DNA of 33,242 bases from Bacillota bacterium. GTDB lineage: Bacteria > Bacillota > Clostridia > Christensenellales > SZUA-584. The first letter of the stretch is position 1, and each line of letters opens with the position of its first letter. A model generated the notes under the pieces. The model saw only the letters and a list, made by a program, of their open reading frames with translations. It was not told the origin of the DNA and made no database searches. Made by a program: the position numbers and the translations under genes. Of this stretch, positions 7,223 through 14,338 are shown piece after piece. The stretch is from contig JAEWTW010000013.1 in the NCBI GenBank assembly GCA_023397655.1, positions 1-33,242 on the forward strand, written 5' to 3'.

Positions 7223-10200
7223 CTAATGGATTTTTATCAAGCCCAAAATGTCGGACCGTATCAGTGTATAATCAGCAGTATTGATAATACTGTTTCCGTC
7301 CACATCACCGGCCTCCTTATACAACCCGGACAAAGACTTCAGCTTAAGGATGTGCAGTCGCACGAGAGTATAGTCGGCTATCGATAATCTACCGTCACCG
7401 TTCACATCTCCTGATACACAGATACTCAGCTTATCCTTGACCTGCTCAGAGACAATGAGCTCAATCGTCATGCCGGTTGCGATGCTGCCGCTGTTGTACT
7501 CGGCGCCGCTTGAATCAGAAACTTTCAGCAACTGCATACGGTTTAAAAACCCCTGCTTCAGGTCATCAGCAGAAGTGTTGCACAAGACGCCCTTCACATA
7601 CCCTGCCGGACGTTTGATACTATATATCACTGATTTGAGCGCGGTATTCGGATTAAACGTCTTTGCCGGATATCCGTACCAGGGATTGCTGAATCCGGCG
7701 GCGCTTGAGGAATACCATATAGTGAAATCGGAATCACACCCATCAAATACACCCAGCCTTGCTTCCAGAGTTTCAACATAGGGAGCATTACCTTTAAAAT
7801 AAACGCTGCTCAGGAATAGGCATTGAGCAAAAGCGGAATCGCCTAAATAAGTCACACTCTCCGGTATCGTTACGCTCTCCAGCGCGCTGCATTCGAACGC
7901 TGAGGCTTCAATGCTGCTGACACCTTCGGGTATAATAATACTGGTCATGCTGTTGCAATTATAAAACGCTGAGCAATCTATTACATTTAAGTTCTCAGGC
8001 AGCGTAAGGGTTTTCAGTGAGGTACAGTATCCAAAAGCATTCCAGCCGATTCTTTCTACGCTGTTTGGTATGGATATACCTTCGAGTATTGAGCAGAAAT
8101 AAAAGGTTTGCTCGCCTATGCTCGTTACCCCGCTGGGTATCGTAATATAGGTTACGTCAGCATTATACTGAAAAGCGTGAGAACCGATCTGAGTGACGGG
8201 ATAGCCCTTCAGCATACTTGGGATCGTCACCGAGCCACCGCTTCCGTGGTAATCGGTTATCGTTGCTTTTCCATTCATCACTTGGAAGTCATAATCTCCG
8301 TAGGTCGCGGTGAAATCTGGAGATTCCCACTTGGCGTATAGAACTGTCCTTTCTTCTGTGGGCGTAAACGGAAAAGAAACCGGAGCTGTATTACAGTCAC
8401 TGGTGGGATACCAGTCCGCAAAACACATGCCGTCAAAGAAAGGCATGGGGGGCGGTTCTGCAACAGCTGATCCGTAGTCTACGACCACCGGTCTGTTAAT
8501 AGCGCCGACAGCACCATAACCGTTTGTACTGAATGTGACACTGCACTTCTCCGGCTGTACCTGTACTTCGCAGGTATCCGTGCGGCCCTGGTCCAGACTT
8601 GTTACAGTTATTGTGGCAGAACCTGTTATATTCCCTGCTGTTATGACACCATTTTCAACGGAGACGATGTTGATATTATCCGTAGCCCATGTGACATTCT
8701 TCACCTGCGCGTTCTGCGGATAGATCGTCGCAGTCAGTGTTGCAGTCTGTCTGGGTTGCAGCAAGAGCTTTTCTTTATCCAGCTCAACTTCCGATACCAG
8801 CGCAAGGTCGCCTGCGACAAAATCCAGGTTGTTGGAGTTTGCATAGCTTTCGGCAGCAGAGCCGGATTCGCCGAATATTGTGATTTGGGGTTCAGAGTAT
8901 GGAGAAGTGAACGCCCATGCATGGATTGTCGTAATGCTATTCGGAATATATATGTTGTCCAAACGGATCGGGTAGAACGCATAGATTGCAATCTCTTCCG
9001 TACCGGCAGGGACTTTATAATTTACTCTACTGCTCCCGAGCGGATATTGGTACAGCTTTTTCCCTGTCGTATCAAACAACACGCCGTCAATGGACCGGAA
9101 ATATGGATTGCCTTCCTCAACTGATATTTCCTGCAGTGCGATGCAACCGCTAAATACGTAAGTAGGCATGCTGATGACGCTGTTGGGTATGGTGATGGTT
9201 TTCAGGCTAATGCATGAAGCAAAAGCGGAATCGCCGTCAATGTGAGTGACCGTGTTTGGGATGGAGATGCTTTGTAGCCTTTGGCATCCGCTGAAAGCGG
9301 ATCTTGCGAGATGAGTCACACCATTTGGAATAGCATATGCGGTTCGGTCAGAACCGGCCGGATGCTGGATCAGCGTGGTCCCCGAGGTGTTCAGCAGCAC
9401 GCCGTCCACCGACTTATATCTTGTATTTCCTTCTTCTACGATGAATTCACGGATCATGCGACATGCGTTGAAGGCTTCATTCCCAATACTATTGACGCTG
9501 GATGGTATGGTGATACCCCGCAATTGGCCACATCTTTCAAACGCCTGAGCACCGATGCTTTGCAAATCGCCGGACAACTGAATACTCTCCAGGTATTGAC
9601 AACCCTCAAAAGCATATTGGCCCAGCGATAAGACGCTCTCGGGCAAAACGACATGGGTGAGGCTGTTGCATTGGGAAAAAGAATTATATCCGATGCTGAG
9701 CAGTCCGTTGGGAAATTCAATGTCTGCTAATTTACTACACGAAGCGAATACATTTTGCTTTATCTCTGTTAAGCTGCCCGGGAGAATGACTGCTTCAATA
9801 TTATCGCAGTCGTTAAAAGAATAATTCCCCAAGACCGAGGTGCCTTCCGGCACTGCATAGATTGACTCCGGTTTTCCGCCGGGATATTGCAGCAATGTGC
9901 CGCCGGATTCGTTGAACAACACACCGTCTATTGATTGATACGATGCACTGGCCTCATCAACATTTATTGCTGTAAGACCGGAGCATAACCTGAAAGCGCC
10001 GACACCTATGCTTGTAACGCTTGGCGGAATGGTGACGCTCGTTATGTTTTTGCAGATTAAGAAGGCGTCCGCTCCAATGGTTGTTAAGCTGTCCGGCAAT
10101 ATAATGCTGCCTTTTAGCCCGCATTGATCAAAGGCTCTTTCTCCGATGCTTACCAGATTAGCTGGAAGATTGACTGACTCCAGGTTCTTGCAGATTATAA

Positions 10201-10483
10201 ATGCTTCATTACCAATGCTGGTGATACCATCCGGCAAATCGATGCTCTTTAAGTGGCTCCGGTCACGAAAAGCACGATCGCCGATACTGACGACTGTAAT
10301 GCCATTAATAGTGTCGGGGATCACAAGATCCGATGCTGATCCGGTATAGCCCGTTATCTGTCCGGTGGATTCATTAAATACGATGCCTTCGGGGGTTGTT
10401 ACAGTGGCCGCATGGGCGTGGGCAGGAAAAAGTGCGACGACCATCATTATTGCGAGAAGAATCGATACACCATGTTTTCTCAT
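7223..10483 (-). CDS. secreted BspA-type leucine-rich-repeat protein with Big_2, Listeria-Bacteroides repeat and dockerin
   Basis: This protein has 1086 residues. A signal peptide spans 1-25 (cleavage likely after AHAHA). An LRR_5/BspA repeat array at about 53-550 has many copies of the pattern IPxxVxxIGxxAFxxCxxL, interrupted three times by a module of the type VDGVLFNxSGxTLxQYPxG. A Big_2 Ig-like domain lies at about 564-643, a Listeria-Bacteroides repeat at about 646-720, and a second LRR block at about 727-900. A spacer domain follows, then a C-terminal dockerin with two Ca-binding loops (GDVNGDGRLSIADYTLVRLH near 1025 and DVDGNSIINTADYT near 1060). No LPXTG motif or transmembrane anchor is seen, so surface attachment would depend on the dockerin binding a cohesin elsewhere. 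A role in adhesion or substrate binding is inferred. TGGGAGGC lies before the ATG. Confidence 0.92.
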   Translation of the reverse strand: MRKHGVSILLAIMMVVALFPAHAHAATVTTPEGIVFNESTGQITGYTGSASDLVIPDTINGITVVSIGDRAFRDRSHLKSIDLPDGITSIGNEAFIICKNLESVNLPANLVSIGERAFDQCGLKGSIILPDSLTTIGADAFLICKNITSVTIPPSVTSIGVGAFRLCSGLTAINVDEASASYQSIDGVLFNESGGTLLQYPGGKPESIYAVPEGTSVLGNYSFNDCDNIEAVILPGSLTEIKQNVFASCSKLADIEFPNGLLSIGYNSFSQCNSLTHVVLPESVLSLGQYAFEGCQYLESIQLSGDLQSIGAQAFERCGQLRGITIPSSVNSIGNEAFNACRMIREFIVEEGNTRYKSVDGVLLNTSGTTLIQHPAGSDRTAYAIPNGVTHLARSAFSGCQRLQSISIPNTVTHIDGDSAFASCISLKTITIPNSVISMPTYVFSGCIALQEISVEEGNPYFRSIDGVLFDTTGKKLYQYPLGSSRVNYKVPAGTEEIAIYAFYPIRLDNIYIPNSITTIHAWAFTSPYSEPQITIFGESGSAAESYANSNNLDFVAGDLALVSEVELDKEKLLLQPRQTATLTATIYPQNAQVKNVTWATDNINIVSVENGVITAGNITGSATITVTSLDQGRTDTCEVQVQPEKCSVTFSTNGYGAVGAINRPVVVDYGSAVAEPPPMPFFDGMCFADWYPTSDCNTAPVSFPFTPTEERTVLYAKWESPDFTATYGDYDFQVMNGKATITDYHGSGGSVTIPSMLKGYPVTQIGSHAFQYNADVTYITIPSGVTSIGEQTFYFCSILEGISIPNSVERIGWNAFGYCTSLKTLTLPENLNVIDCSAFYNCNSMTSIIIPEGVSSIEASAFECSALESVTIPESVTYLGDSAFAQCLFLSSVYFKGNAPYVETLEARLGVFDGCDSDFTIWYSSSAAGFSNPWYGYPAKTFNPNTALKSVIYSIKRPAGYVKGVLCNTSADDLKQGFLNRMQLLKVSDSSGAEYNSGSIATGMTIELIVSEQVKDKLSICVSGDVNGDGRLSIADYTLVRLHILKLKSLSGLYKEAGDVDGNSIINTADYTLIRSDILGLIKIH

Positions 10484-10670
10484 TACAGCCTCCCAAAGGC
10501 AAAAATCTGCAGAGATAAGTTTGCGATCATAGGATTGAGACCGGGATAATTCACGATGTAACGATTATACATTTGTTTATTTCCTTAATAAAGAAAAATA
10601 TTGTATTAATGAGAATATATTTGGAATTTTCCATGACGCAAAAAGCAATGGTGTAAGCTTGCCGCCGTTG

Positions 10671-10699
10671 TTGCCCGCGCAGCGTACTGCGGGTATAAT
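10671..10699 (+). promoter_or_regulatory. promoter of the YjjG-like gene
   Basis: TTGCCC (10671-10676), a 17-base spacer and TATAAT (10694-10699). Expected start near 10706, leader of about 55 bases. Confidence 0.7.
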
Positions 10700-10760
10700 A
10701 GAGAATAAGCAGCGGGACGCCGACAGCTATGCTGCTTATCAACTCACGCAGGGAGACACG

Positions 10761-11438
10761 ATGTTCAAACACATACTCTTTGACGCTGACAACACGCTGT
10801 TCGACTTTGACCAGATGGAACGCAACGCCTTCTTCGACACGATGCATGCCTTTCACGTGCCGTGCGACGACGCGCTGTATACGCGCTACCGGGAGGCCAA
10901 CCGTCTGCTGTGGCTTCAGTTTGAGCAGGGGCGCACAGACAGGGAACAGGCGCTGGCTCAGCGGTTTACGCTGCTGCTGGACGGAATGGACATTGACGGC
11001 GCGGACATGAACCGGCTGTATCAATTCAATCTCGCCGAGCACACGGTGATGATGCCGTACGCGCTGGAGCTGTGCGAGCGTTTGAGCCCGCGTTACGAGC
11101 TATCCATAGTGACCAACGGCGTGGGCCCCACGCAGCGCCGCAAGCTGGACCATACGCCGCTGGAGCCGTACTTTGCGCGCCAGTTCATCTCGGAAGAGAT
11201 CGGCGTGTCCAAGCCGGACGTGCGCTTCTTCCACTATGTGCTGAACGCGCTGGGGAGCCCCGATAGGGACGCCGTGCTGATCGTGGGGGATTCGCTGACC
11301 TCCGACATGCAGGGCGGCATGAACGCGGGGATTAGAACATGCTGGCTGAACCGCGAGGGCGACATCGCCCCCGACGGCTACCGTCTCGACTACGTGATTC
11401 GCGGGCTGGCGGAGCTGGAGGGCATATTGCTGGGGTGA
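10761..11438 (+). CDS. yjjG: HAD-superfamily YjjG-type noncanonical pyrimidine nucleotidase
   Basis: The 225-residue protein has all four HAD motifs: DADNTLFDF (motif I, about 8-16), SIVTNG (motif II, about 114-119), SKPD (Lys of motif III, about 149-152) and GDSLTSDMQGG (motif IV, about 175-185). The helical cap between motifs I and II and the FDxD(N)TLxDF opening match YjjG/YfnB-type 5'-nucleotidases, which remove phosphate from noncanonical pyrimidine nucleotides such as 5-modified dUMP. Another subfamily of small HAD phosphatases remains possible. ATG 10761 is chosen because GGGAG is 6-8 bases upstream and motif I then falls at the usual distance. Its own promoter suggests a single-gene unit. 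Confidence 0.82.
   Translation: MFKHILFDADNTLFDFDQMERNAFFDTMHAFHVPCDDALYTRYREANRLLWLQFEQGRTDREQALAQRFTLLLDGMDIDGADMNRLYQFNLAEHTVMMPYALELCERLSPRYELSIVTNGVGPTQRRKLDHTPLEPYFARQFISEEIGVSKPDVRFFHYVLNALGSPDRDAVLIVGDSLTSDMQGGMNAGIRTCWLNREGDIAPDGYRLDYVIRGLAELEGILLG
11417..11438 (+). repeat. 22-bp imperfect direct repeat, left copy
   Basis: GGAGGGCAT, two variable bases, then TGCTGGGGTGA, including the stop of the yjjG-like gene. It matches 20 of 22 bases at 12311-12332, on the other side of the membrane-protein gene. Confidence 0.6.
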
Positions 11439-11528
11439 TGGGATGGAACTTTGTTTCTGCGCTACCAAGTAAATAAATTGCCGCTGATAGGAGTTTGATT
11501 GAAGACAAAGGCGCGGGAGGTTTATGTT

Positions 11529-12290
11529 ATGAAAAAGGGAGCATTTATTGCCGTAATAATACTGACTTTTTTAGCGGCTGCCGGGGCACTTTATCAAGCA
11601 TCCCAAAGCCTTGACCGTTATATCCCTTGGAACTTCTTGGTCAGTGAATGGACACGGGCGGCGTTCACTATACTCTTTGGAATTGCGCTGATCATACATT
11701 TCATTAGAAATATGCCCCGTTTCATCATGCTGCTCAGTGGAGCGGCTGTGTTTTCATTTATCAATGAGTTTGTCATAGGTCACATGTATGCTCTCTTTTT
11801 GATAACAGCCGGAGTGGTGACCGCTGTTAGTGAATTAAAACGGCATGGCAAGATGGAAAAAGCAGCGGTGAATCCGGCAAAGAGTGGCATCCTCACAGCG
11901 ACAGGTGTGCTTGCCGGTGTTTTTGCGGTTTACTATACAATTTTTAATGCGGTAACGATAGATATGACCCGTTTCTTTGGTTCTGCCGATTTATTAACCG
12001 CCGTTACAACTGCCGTGAGTTTAGCTGGGATTGCAGTATTTTGTTTTCTGAAGAGCAAACGTAACAGCGTCTATTATCGCTTGTTTTTCGCCGGACAGCT
12101 GTTGCTTAATGTGCTGCTTGGCCCGACTCGATTATTATTGAATATTGAACTAGACACAATGGTATGGGAGTATAGTCTTTATGTGCTTGGCTGCACCGCA
12201 CTGTTGGCTCTCGTGTTGGTTGATGCCGTCAGAAACAGTCTCGGGGAAAGAAACACATCTGAGCCGCAGACGGATACAGTTATCTCGTAA
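11529..12290 (+). CDS. multi-pass membrane protein, local paralogue family member 3 (253 aa)
   Basis: Unknown function, about eight membrane segments. It carries the family motifs IRNMPRFIMLLSG (about 57-69), SVYYRLFFAGQ (about 179-189) and LVLVDAVRNSL near the end, matching the proteins at 3660 and 5391 over 5 kb away. ATG 11529 is chosen for GGGAGG with 8-base spacing; an in-frame TTG at 11499 with GGAG is an alternative. Composition is more AT-rich than the neighbouring yjjG and cupin genes, and 22-bp direct repeats bracket the gene. Both facts suggest it was copied or inserted here. Confidence 0.7.
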   Translation: MKKGAFIAVIILTFLAAAGALYQASQSLDRYIPWNFLVSEWTRAAFTILFGIALIIHFIRNMPRFIMLLSGAAVFSFINEFVIGHMYALFLITAGVVTAVSELKRHGKMEKAAVNPAKSGILTATGVLAGVFAVYYTIFNAVTIDMTRFFGSADLLTAVTTAVSLAGIAVFCFLKSKRNSVYYRLFFAGQLLLNVLLGPTRLLLNIELDTMVWEYSLYVLGCTALLALVLVDAVRNSLGERNTSEPQTDTVIS

Positions 12291-12310
12291 TTGGCAGTCT
12301 GTTGAACTGT

Positions 12311-12332
12311 GGAGGGCATGCTGCTGGGGTGA
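12311..12332 (+). repeat. 22-bp imperfect direct repeat, right copy
   Basis: GGAGGGCAT, GC, TGCTGGGGTGA. Same as the 3' end of the yjjG-like gene at 11417-11438 except for two bases; here it is non-coding, 20 bases after the membrane-protein stop. Confidence 0.6.
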
Positions 12333-12383
12333 GTGAGTGCGCGAAGGGCGCCCTCGTGTCCTTAGAAATTTCGAACGCCAAGG

Positions 12384-12722
12384 TCAGCGTAGCCTTTCCG
12401 CATACCGGTCCGGCTGGGCGAAGAAGGTGATGTCGGCGTAGCCCGCGTGTATGCGGCCCGAGTGCGGCACACCTTCGGGGATGAAGTAACGGTCTCCCTT
12501 GGCGTACGTGCCCGGCACGCCGCCGATCACGAGATCGATGCGTCCCTCCAGCACGAACCCGATCTGCGCCGCGTGAGTGTGCTCCGGCAGGTCCGCGTCC
12601 TCCGCGAACTCCATGAATATGATCTGATGGCTGCCGCTTTGGGACAGGTACGCGCTGATGCCGGGTATCGGGATGTCGGCCAGCGGCAGATTGAGCACCG
12701 GTTCGGGGAAGATCGTTGACAT
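12384..12722 (-). CDS. small cupin-domain protein
   Basis: The 112-residue single cupin has cupin motif 1 as PEHTHAAQIGFVLEGRIDLV (about 47-66, metal ligands H49, H51 and possibly Q54 in place of Glu) and motif 2 as YFIPEGVPHSGRIHAG (about 79-94, His ligand H87). Such proteins are sugar- or small-molecule-binding isomerase/dioxygenase-like folds; the substrate is unknown. AAGGAG lies 6-7 bases before ATG 12722; longer readings in this frame lack a ribosome site. It is convergent with the membrane-protein gene and divergent from the Nudix gene. No U-tailed terminator is obvious after the stop, only a palindromic GAAGGGCGCCCTC at 12340-12355. Confidence 0.82.
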   Translation of the reverse strand: MSTIFPEPVLNLPLADIPIPGISAYLSQSGSHQIIFMEFAEDADLPEHTHAAQIGFVLEGRIDLVIGGVPGTYAKGDRYFIPEGVPHSGRIHAGYADITFFAQPDRYAERLR

Positions 12723-12815
12723 GACAGCTCCTTTTGCTGCGCATTGCCGCTCGCATGGTTTCTGCACAGTATACCATAAACTTCCGTCAGCGCACATACC
12801 TCGAATGGCCTGTCC

Positions 12816-12845
12816 TTGCAACGCCCGCCGCCGCCACGGTATAAT
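12816..12845 (+). promoter_or_regulatory. promoter of the Nudix gene
   Basis: TTGCAA (12816-12821), an 18-base spacer and TATAAT (12840-12845). Leader of about 22 bases to ATG 12874. Confidence 0.7.
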
Positions 12846-12873
12846 GAACCAAACGCAATGCAAGGGGGCGGCA

Positions 12874-13347
12874 ATGGATACAGCGTACGCATACAACATC
12901 GCGGTGGTGTTCTGCTATATCGTGAAGGACGGCAGGGTGCTGCTGATCCGTCGCACCGCACCGCCCGAAGCGGATAAATACACCGTGGTCGGGGGCAAGA
13001 AGGAGCGCGGGGAAAGCCTTGCCGCCGCGTGCAGACGCGAGGTGCTGGAGGAAACGGGCCTCACGGTGGGCGAGGTGACGTACCGGGGCGTGGTGAGTAT
13101 CGCCATGGAAGGGGCGGACTACGAAACGCTGGCGTTTTACTATCTGACCCGCGACTTTACCGGCAAGCCGACACCGTCCGACGAGGGCGAGCTGGAATGG
13201 TGCGACATTGAAGAGAGCACCCGCAAGGTGGGCATCAGCGGCTACTACGTGAACATAACCCCGTATGTGCTGAACGAGGGGCGGTGCTTCTCCGGCTCGG
13301 CCACCGTGGGCAGGGACGGGGAATTGCTGAGCCTGGATATAGTCTAA
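12874..13347 (+). CDS. Nudix hydrolase (MutT-like)
   Basis: The 157-residue protein has a complete Nudix box at 41-63, G-x5-E-x7-REVLEETGL, with R55, E56, E59 and E60 present to bind the catalytic divalent metal. It hydrolyses a nucleoside diphosphate linked to some moiety X; 8-oxo-dGTP is a common substrate for close relatives, but the sequence does not settle it. ATG 12874 has GGGGGCGG upstream and a clear promoter. The gene for a DUF6054 protein starts 18 bases after its stop. Confidence 0.85.
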   Translation: MDTAYAYNIAVVFCYIVKDGRVLLIRRTAPPEADKYTVVGGKKERGESLAAACRREVLEETGLTVGEVTYRGVVSIAMEGADYETLAFYYLTRDFTGKPTPSDEGELEWCDIEESTRKVGISGYYVNITPYVLNEGRCFSGSATVGRDGELLSLDIV

Positions 13348-13364
13348 CTGCGGATACGAAACGC

Positions 13365-13670
13365 ATGCGCCGCGCGATTGACGTGATCGACAACGCGGTG
13401 GTGCGCGGCAGCATCACAGGGGAGCGCATCGACAGTTACGGGCAGGCGGCTCCGGGCGGCGGAGGCTTCGCGGTGCTGGTGTACGAGAAGCACTACTATC
13501 GTGCGGGCAACCGCTTAACGCTCACGGTGACGCTGGACGACCTCTCGGGCAAAACGCGCGTGCACTGCGTGGGCGGCGGCGGCGGCGAGGGCCTGTTCCG
13601 CTTCGACTGGGGCGCGTCCAAAAGCTTCTCCGGCGCGGTGCAAAGCACGCTGGCGCAGTGGCGGGTGTAA
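13365..13670 (+). CDS. DUF6054 family protein
   Basis: The 101-residue protein resembles DUF6054 proteins of Clostridia: an N-terminal helix (RRAIDVIDNAVV), then YEKHYYRAGNRLTLTVTLDD, SGKTRVHCVGGGGGEG and FRFDWGASKSFSGAV. The family has no known function and is cytoplasmic. The start ATG 13365 is the only good in-frame candidate; no convincing Shine-Dalgarno is seen, so it is likely translated by coupling to the Nudix gene 18 bases upstream. GC content is very high. The family call is from memory of the conserved pattern. Confidence 0.65.
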   Translation: MRRAIDVIDNAVVRGSITGERIDSYGQAAPGGGGFAVLVYEKHYYRAGNRLTLTVTLDDLSGKTRVHCVGGGGGEGLFRFDWGASKSFSGAVQSTLAQWRV

Positions 13671-13690
13671 TATATATATCAGGTGGTGTT

Positions 13691-14194
13691 ATGAATTCTG
13701 ATGTTAAAATGAGGATTATGCAGGCGGACGGAGCAAATAACTGTGCGTTGCTGGAAGCCTATCTGAAGCTGTTCAACGATGCGGAGAACCTACCGTTCCT
13801 TTCATATACCGGAATTCCTTTTTCCAGAGAGTTGGTCGCCGGTTGGCTGGCCGATGCGGCGCAATACGGTATTGAATACTATACTGCGGTAAATGAAGAC
13901 GGCGATATCAAAGGCATAATGGTGACACGCCATCATAATGCGGAAAATTATGAGCTGTTCTCGCTGGTTGTGGACAGGAACGAGCGGCATGCCGGGCTGG
14001 GCAGCGCACTGATTGAGACGGCAATCCACAAGGCCAAAGACTACGGCTTTATGGCCATGGATATCGCCGTGTTTGCCGACAATACGCGTATGCTGTCTTT
14101 GGTGATCCATCACGGCTTCAAGCCCGTTCGCATCGAGGCTCGCAAACGGTTCGACGGTGAGGATGTCGTATATCTGCGAAAATACGGTATTTAA
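13691..14194 (+). CDS. GNAT family N-acetyltransferase
   Basis: A 167-residue acetyltransferase. Motif A is VVDRNERHAGLGSALIETAI (about 93-112) with the acetyl-CoA loop RHAGLGSA. Motif B spans MDIAVFADNTRMLSLVIHHGF (about 123-142). The substrate is unknown. ATG 13691 follows AGGTGG and is 20 bases after the DUF6054 stop, so these three genes (Nudix, DUF6054, GNAT) form one transcription unit closed by the terminator at 14228. Composition is less GC-rich than the two genes before it. Confidence 0.85.
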   Translation: MNSDVKMRIMQADGANNCALLEAYLKLFNDAENLPFLSYTGIPFSRELVAGWLADAAQYGIEYYTAVNEDGDIKGIMVTRHHNAENYELFSLVVDRNERHAGLGSALIETAIHKAKDYGFMAMDIAVFADNTRMLSLVIHHGFKPVRIEARKRFDGEDVVYLRKYGI

Positions 14195-14227
14195 CACAAC
14201 ACCTACAAATATTCTGAAAGAAAATAA

Positions 14228-14265
14228 CCCCCATGCCGTATAACGGTATGGGGGTTGTGTCTTTT
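14228..14265 (+). terminator. intrinsic terminator of the Nudix-DUF6054-GNAT unit
   Basis: CCCCCATGCCG (14228-14238), loop TATAA, CGGTATGGGGG (14244-14254), then a T-rich run ending in TTTT. The stem is 11 bp with one wobble pair. Confidence 0.75.
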
Positions 14266-14314
14266 GCTCCTTTTCTTCAAGAAAAGGAGCGGGTGTACGA
14301 GGGCAGCGCCCTCG
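14266..14314. repeat. two adjacent perfect hairpins in the convergent gap
   Basis: GCTCCTTTTC (14266-14275) pairs with GAAAAGGAGC (14281-14290). CGAGGGC (14298-14304) pairs with GCCCTCG (14308-14314). Neither has a clean U-tract. A related GC palindrome followed by CTCGTGTCCTTA occurs at 12340-12365, so this may be a dispersed intergenic element; it may also help to end the minus-strand gene at 14339. Confidence 0.45.
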
Positions 14315-14338
14315 TGGTCTTATAATAACGAAAAGCTC

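Noticed and set aside
7437..9631. Several plus-strand readings of 60-122 codons across the LRR gene
   Set aside because: All lie antisense to the 1086-residue repeat protein and lack ribosome sites or family features.
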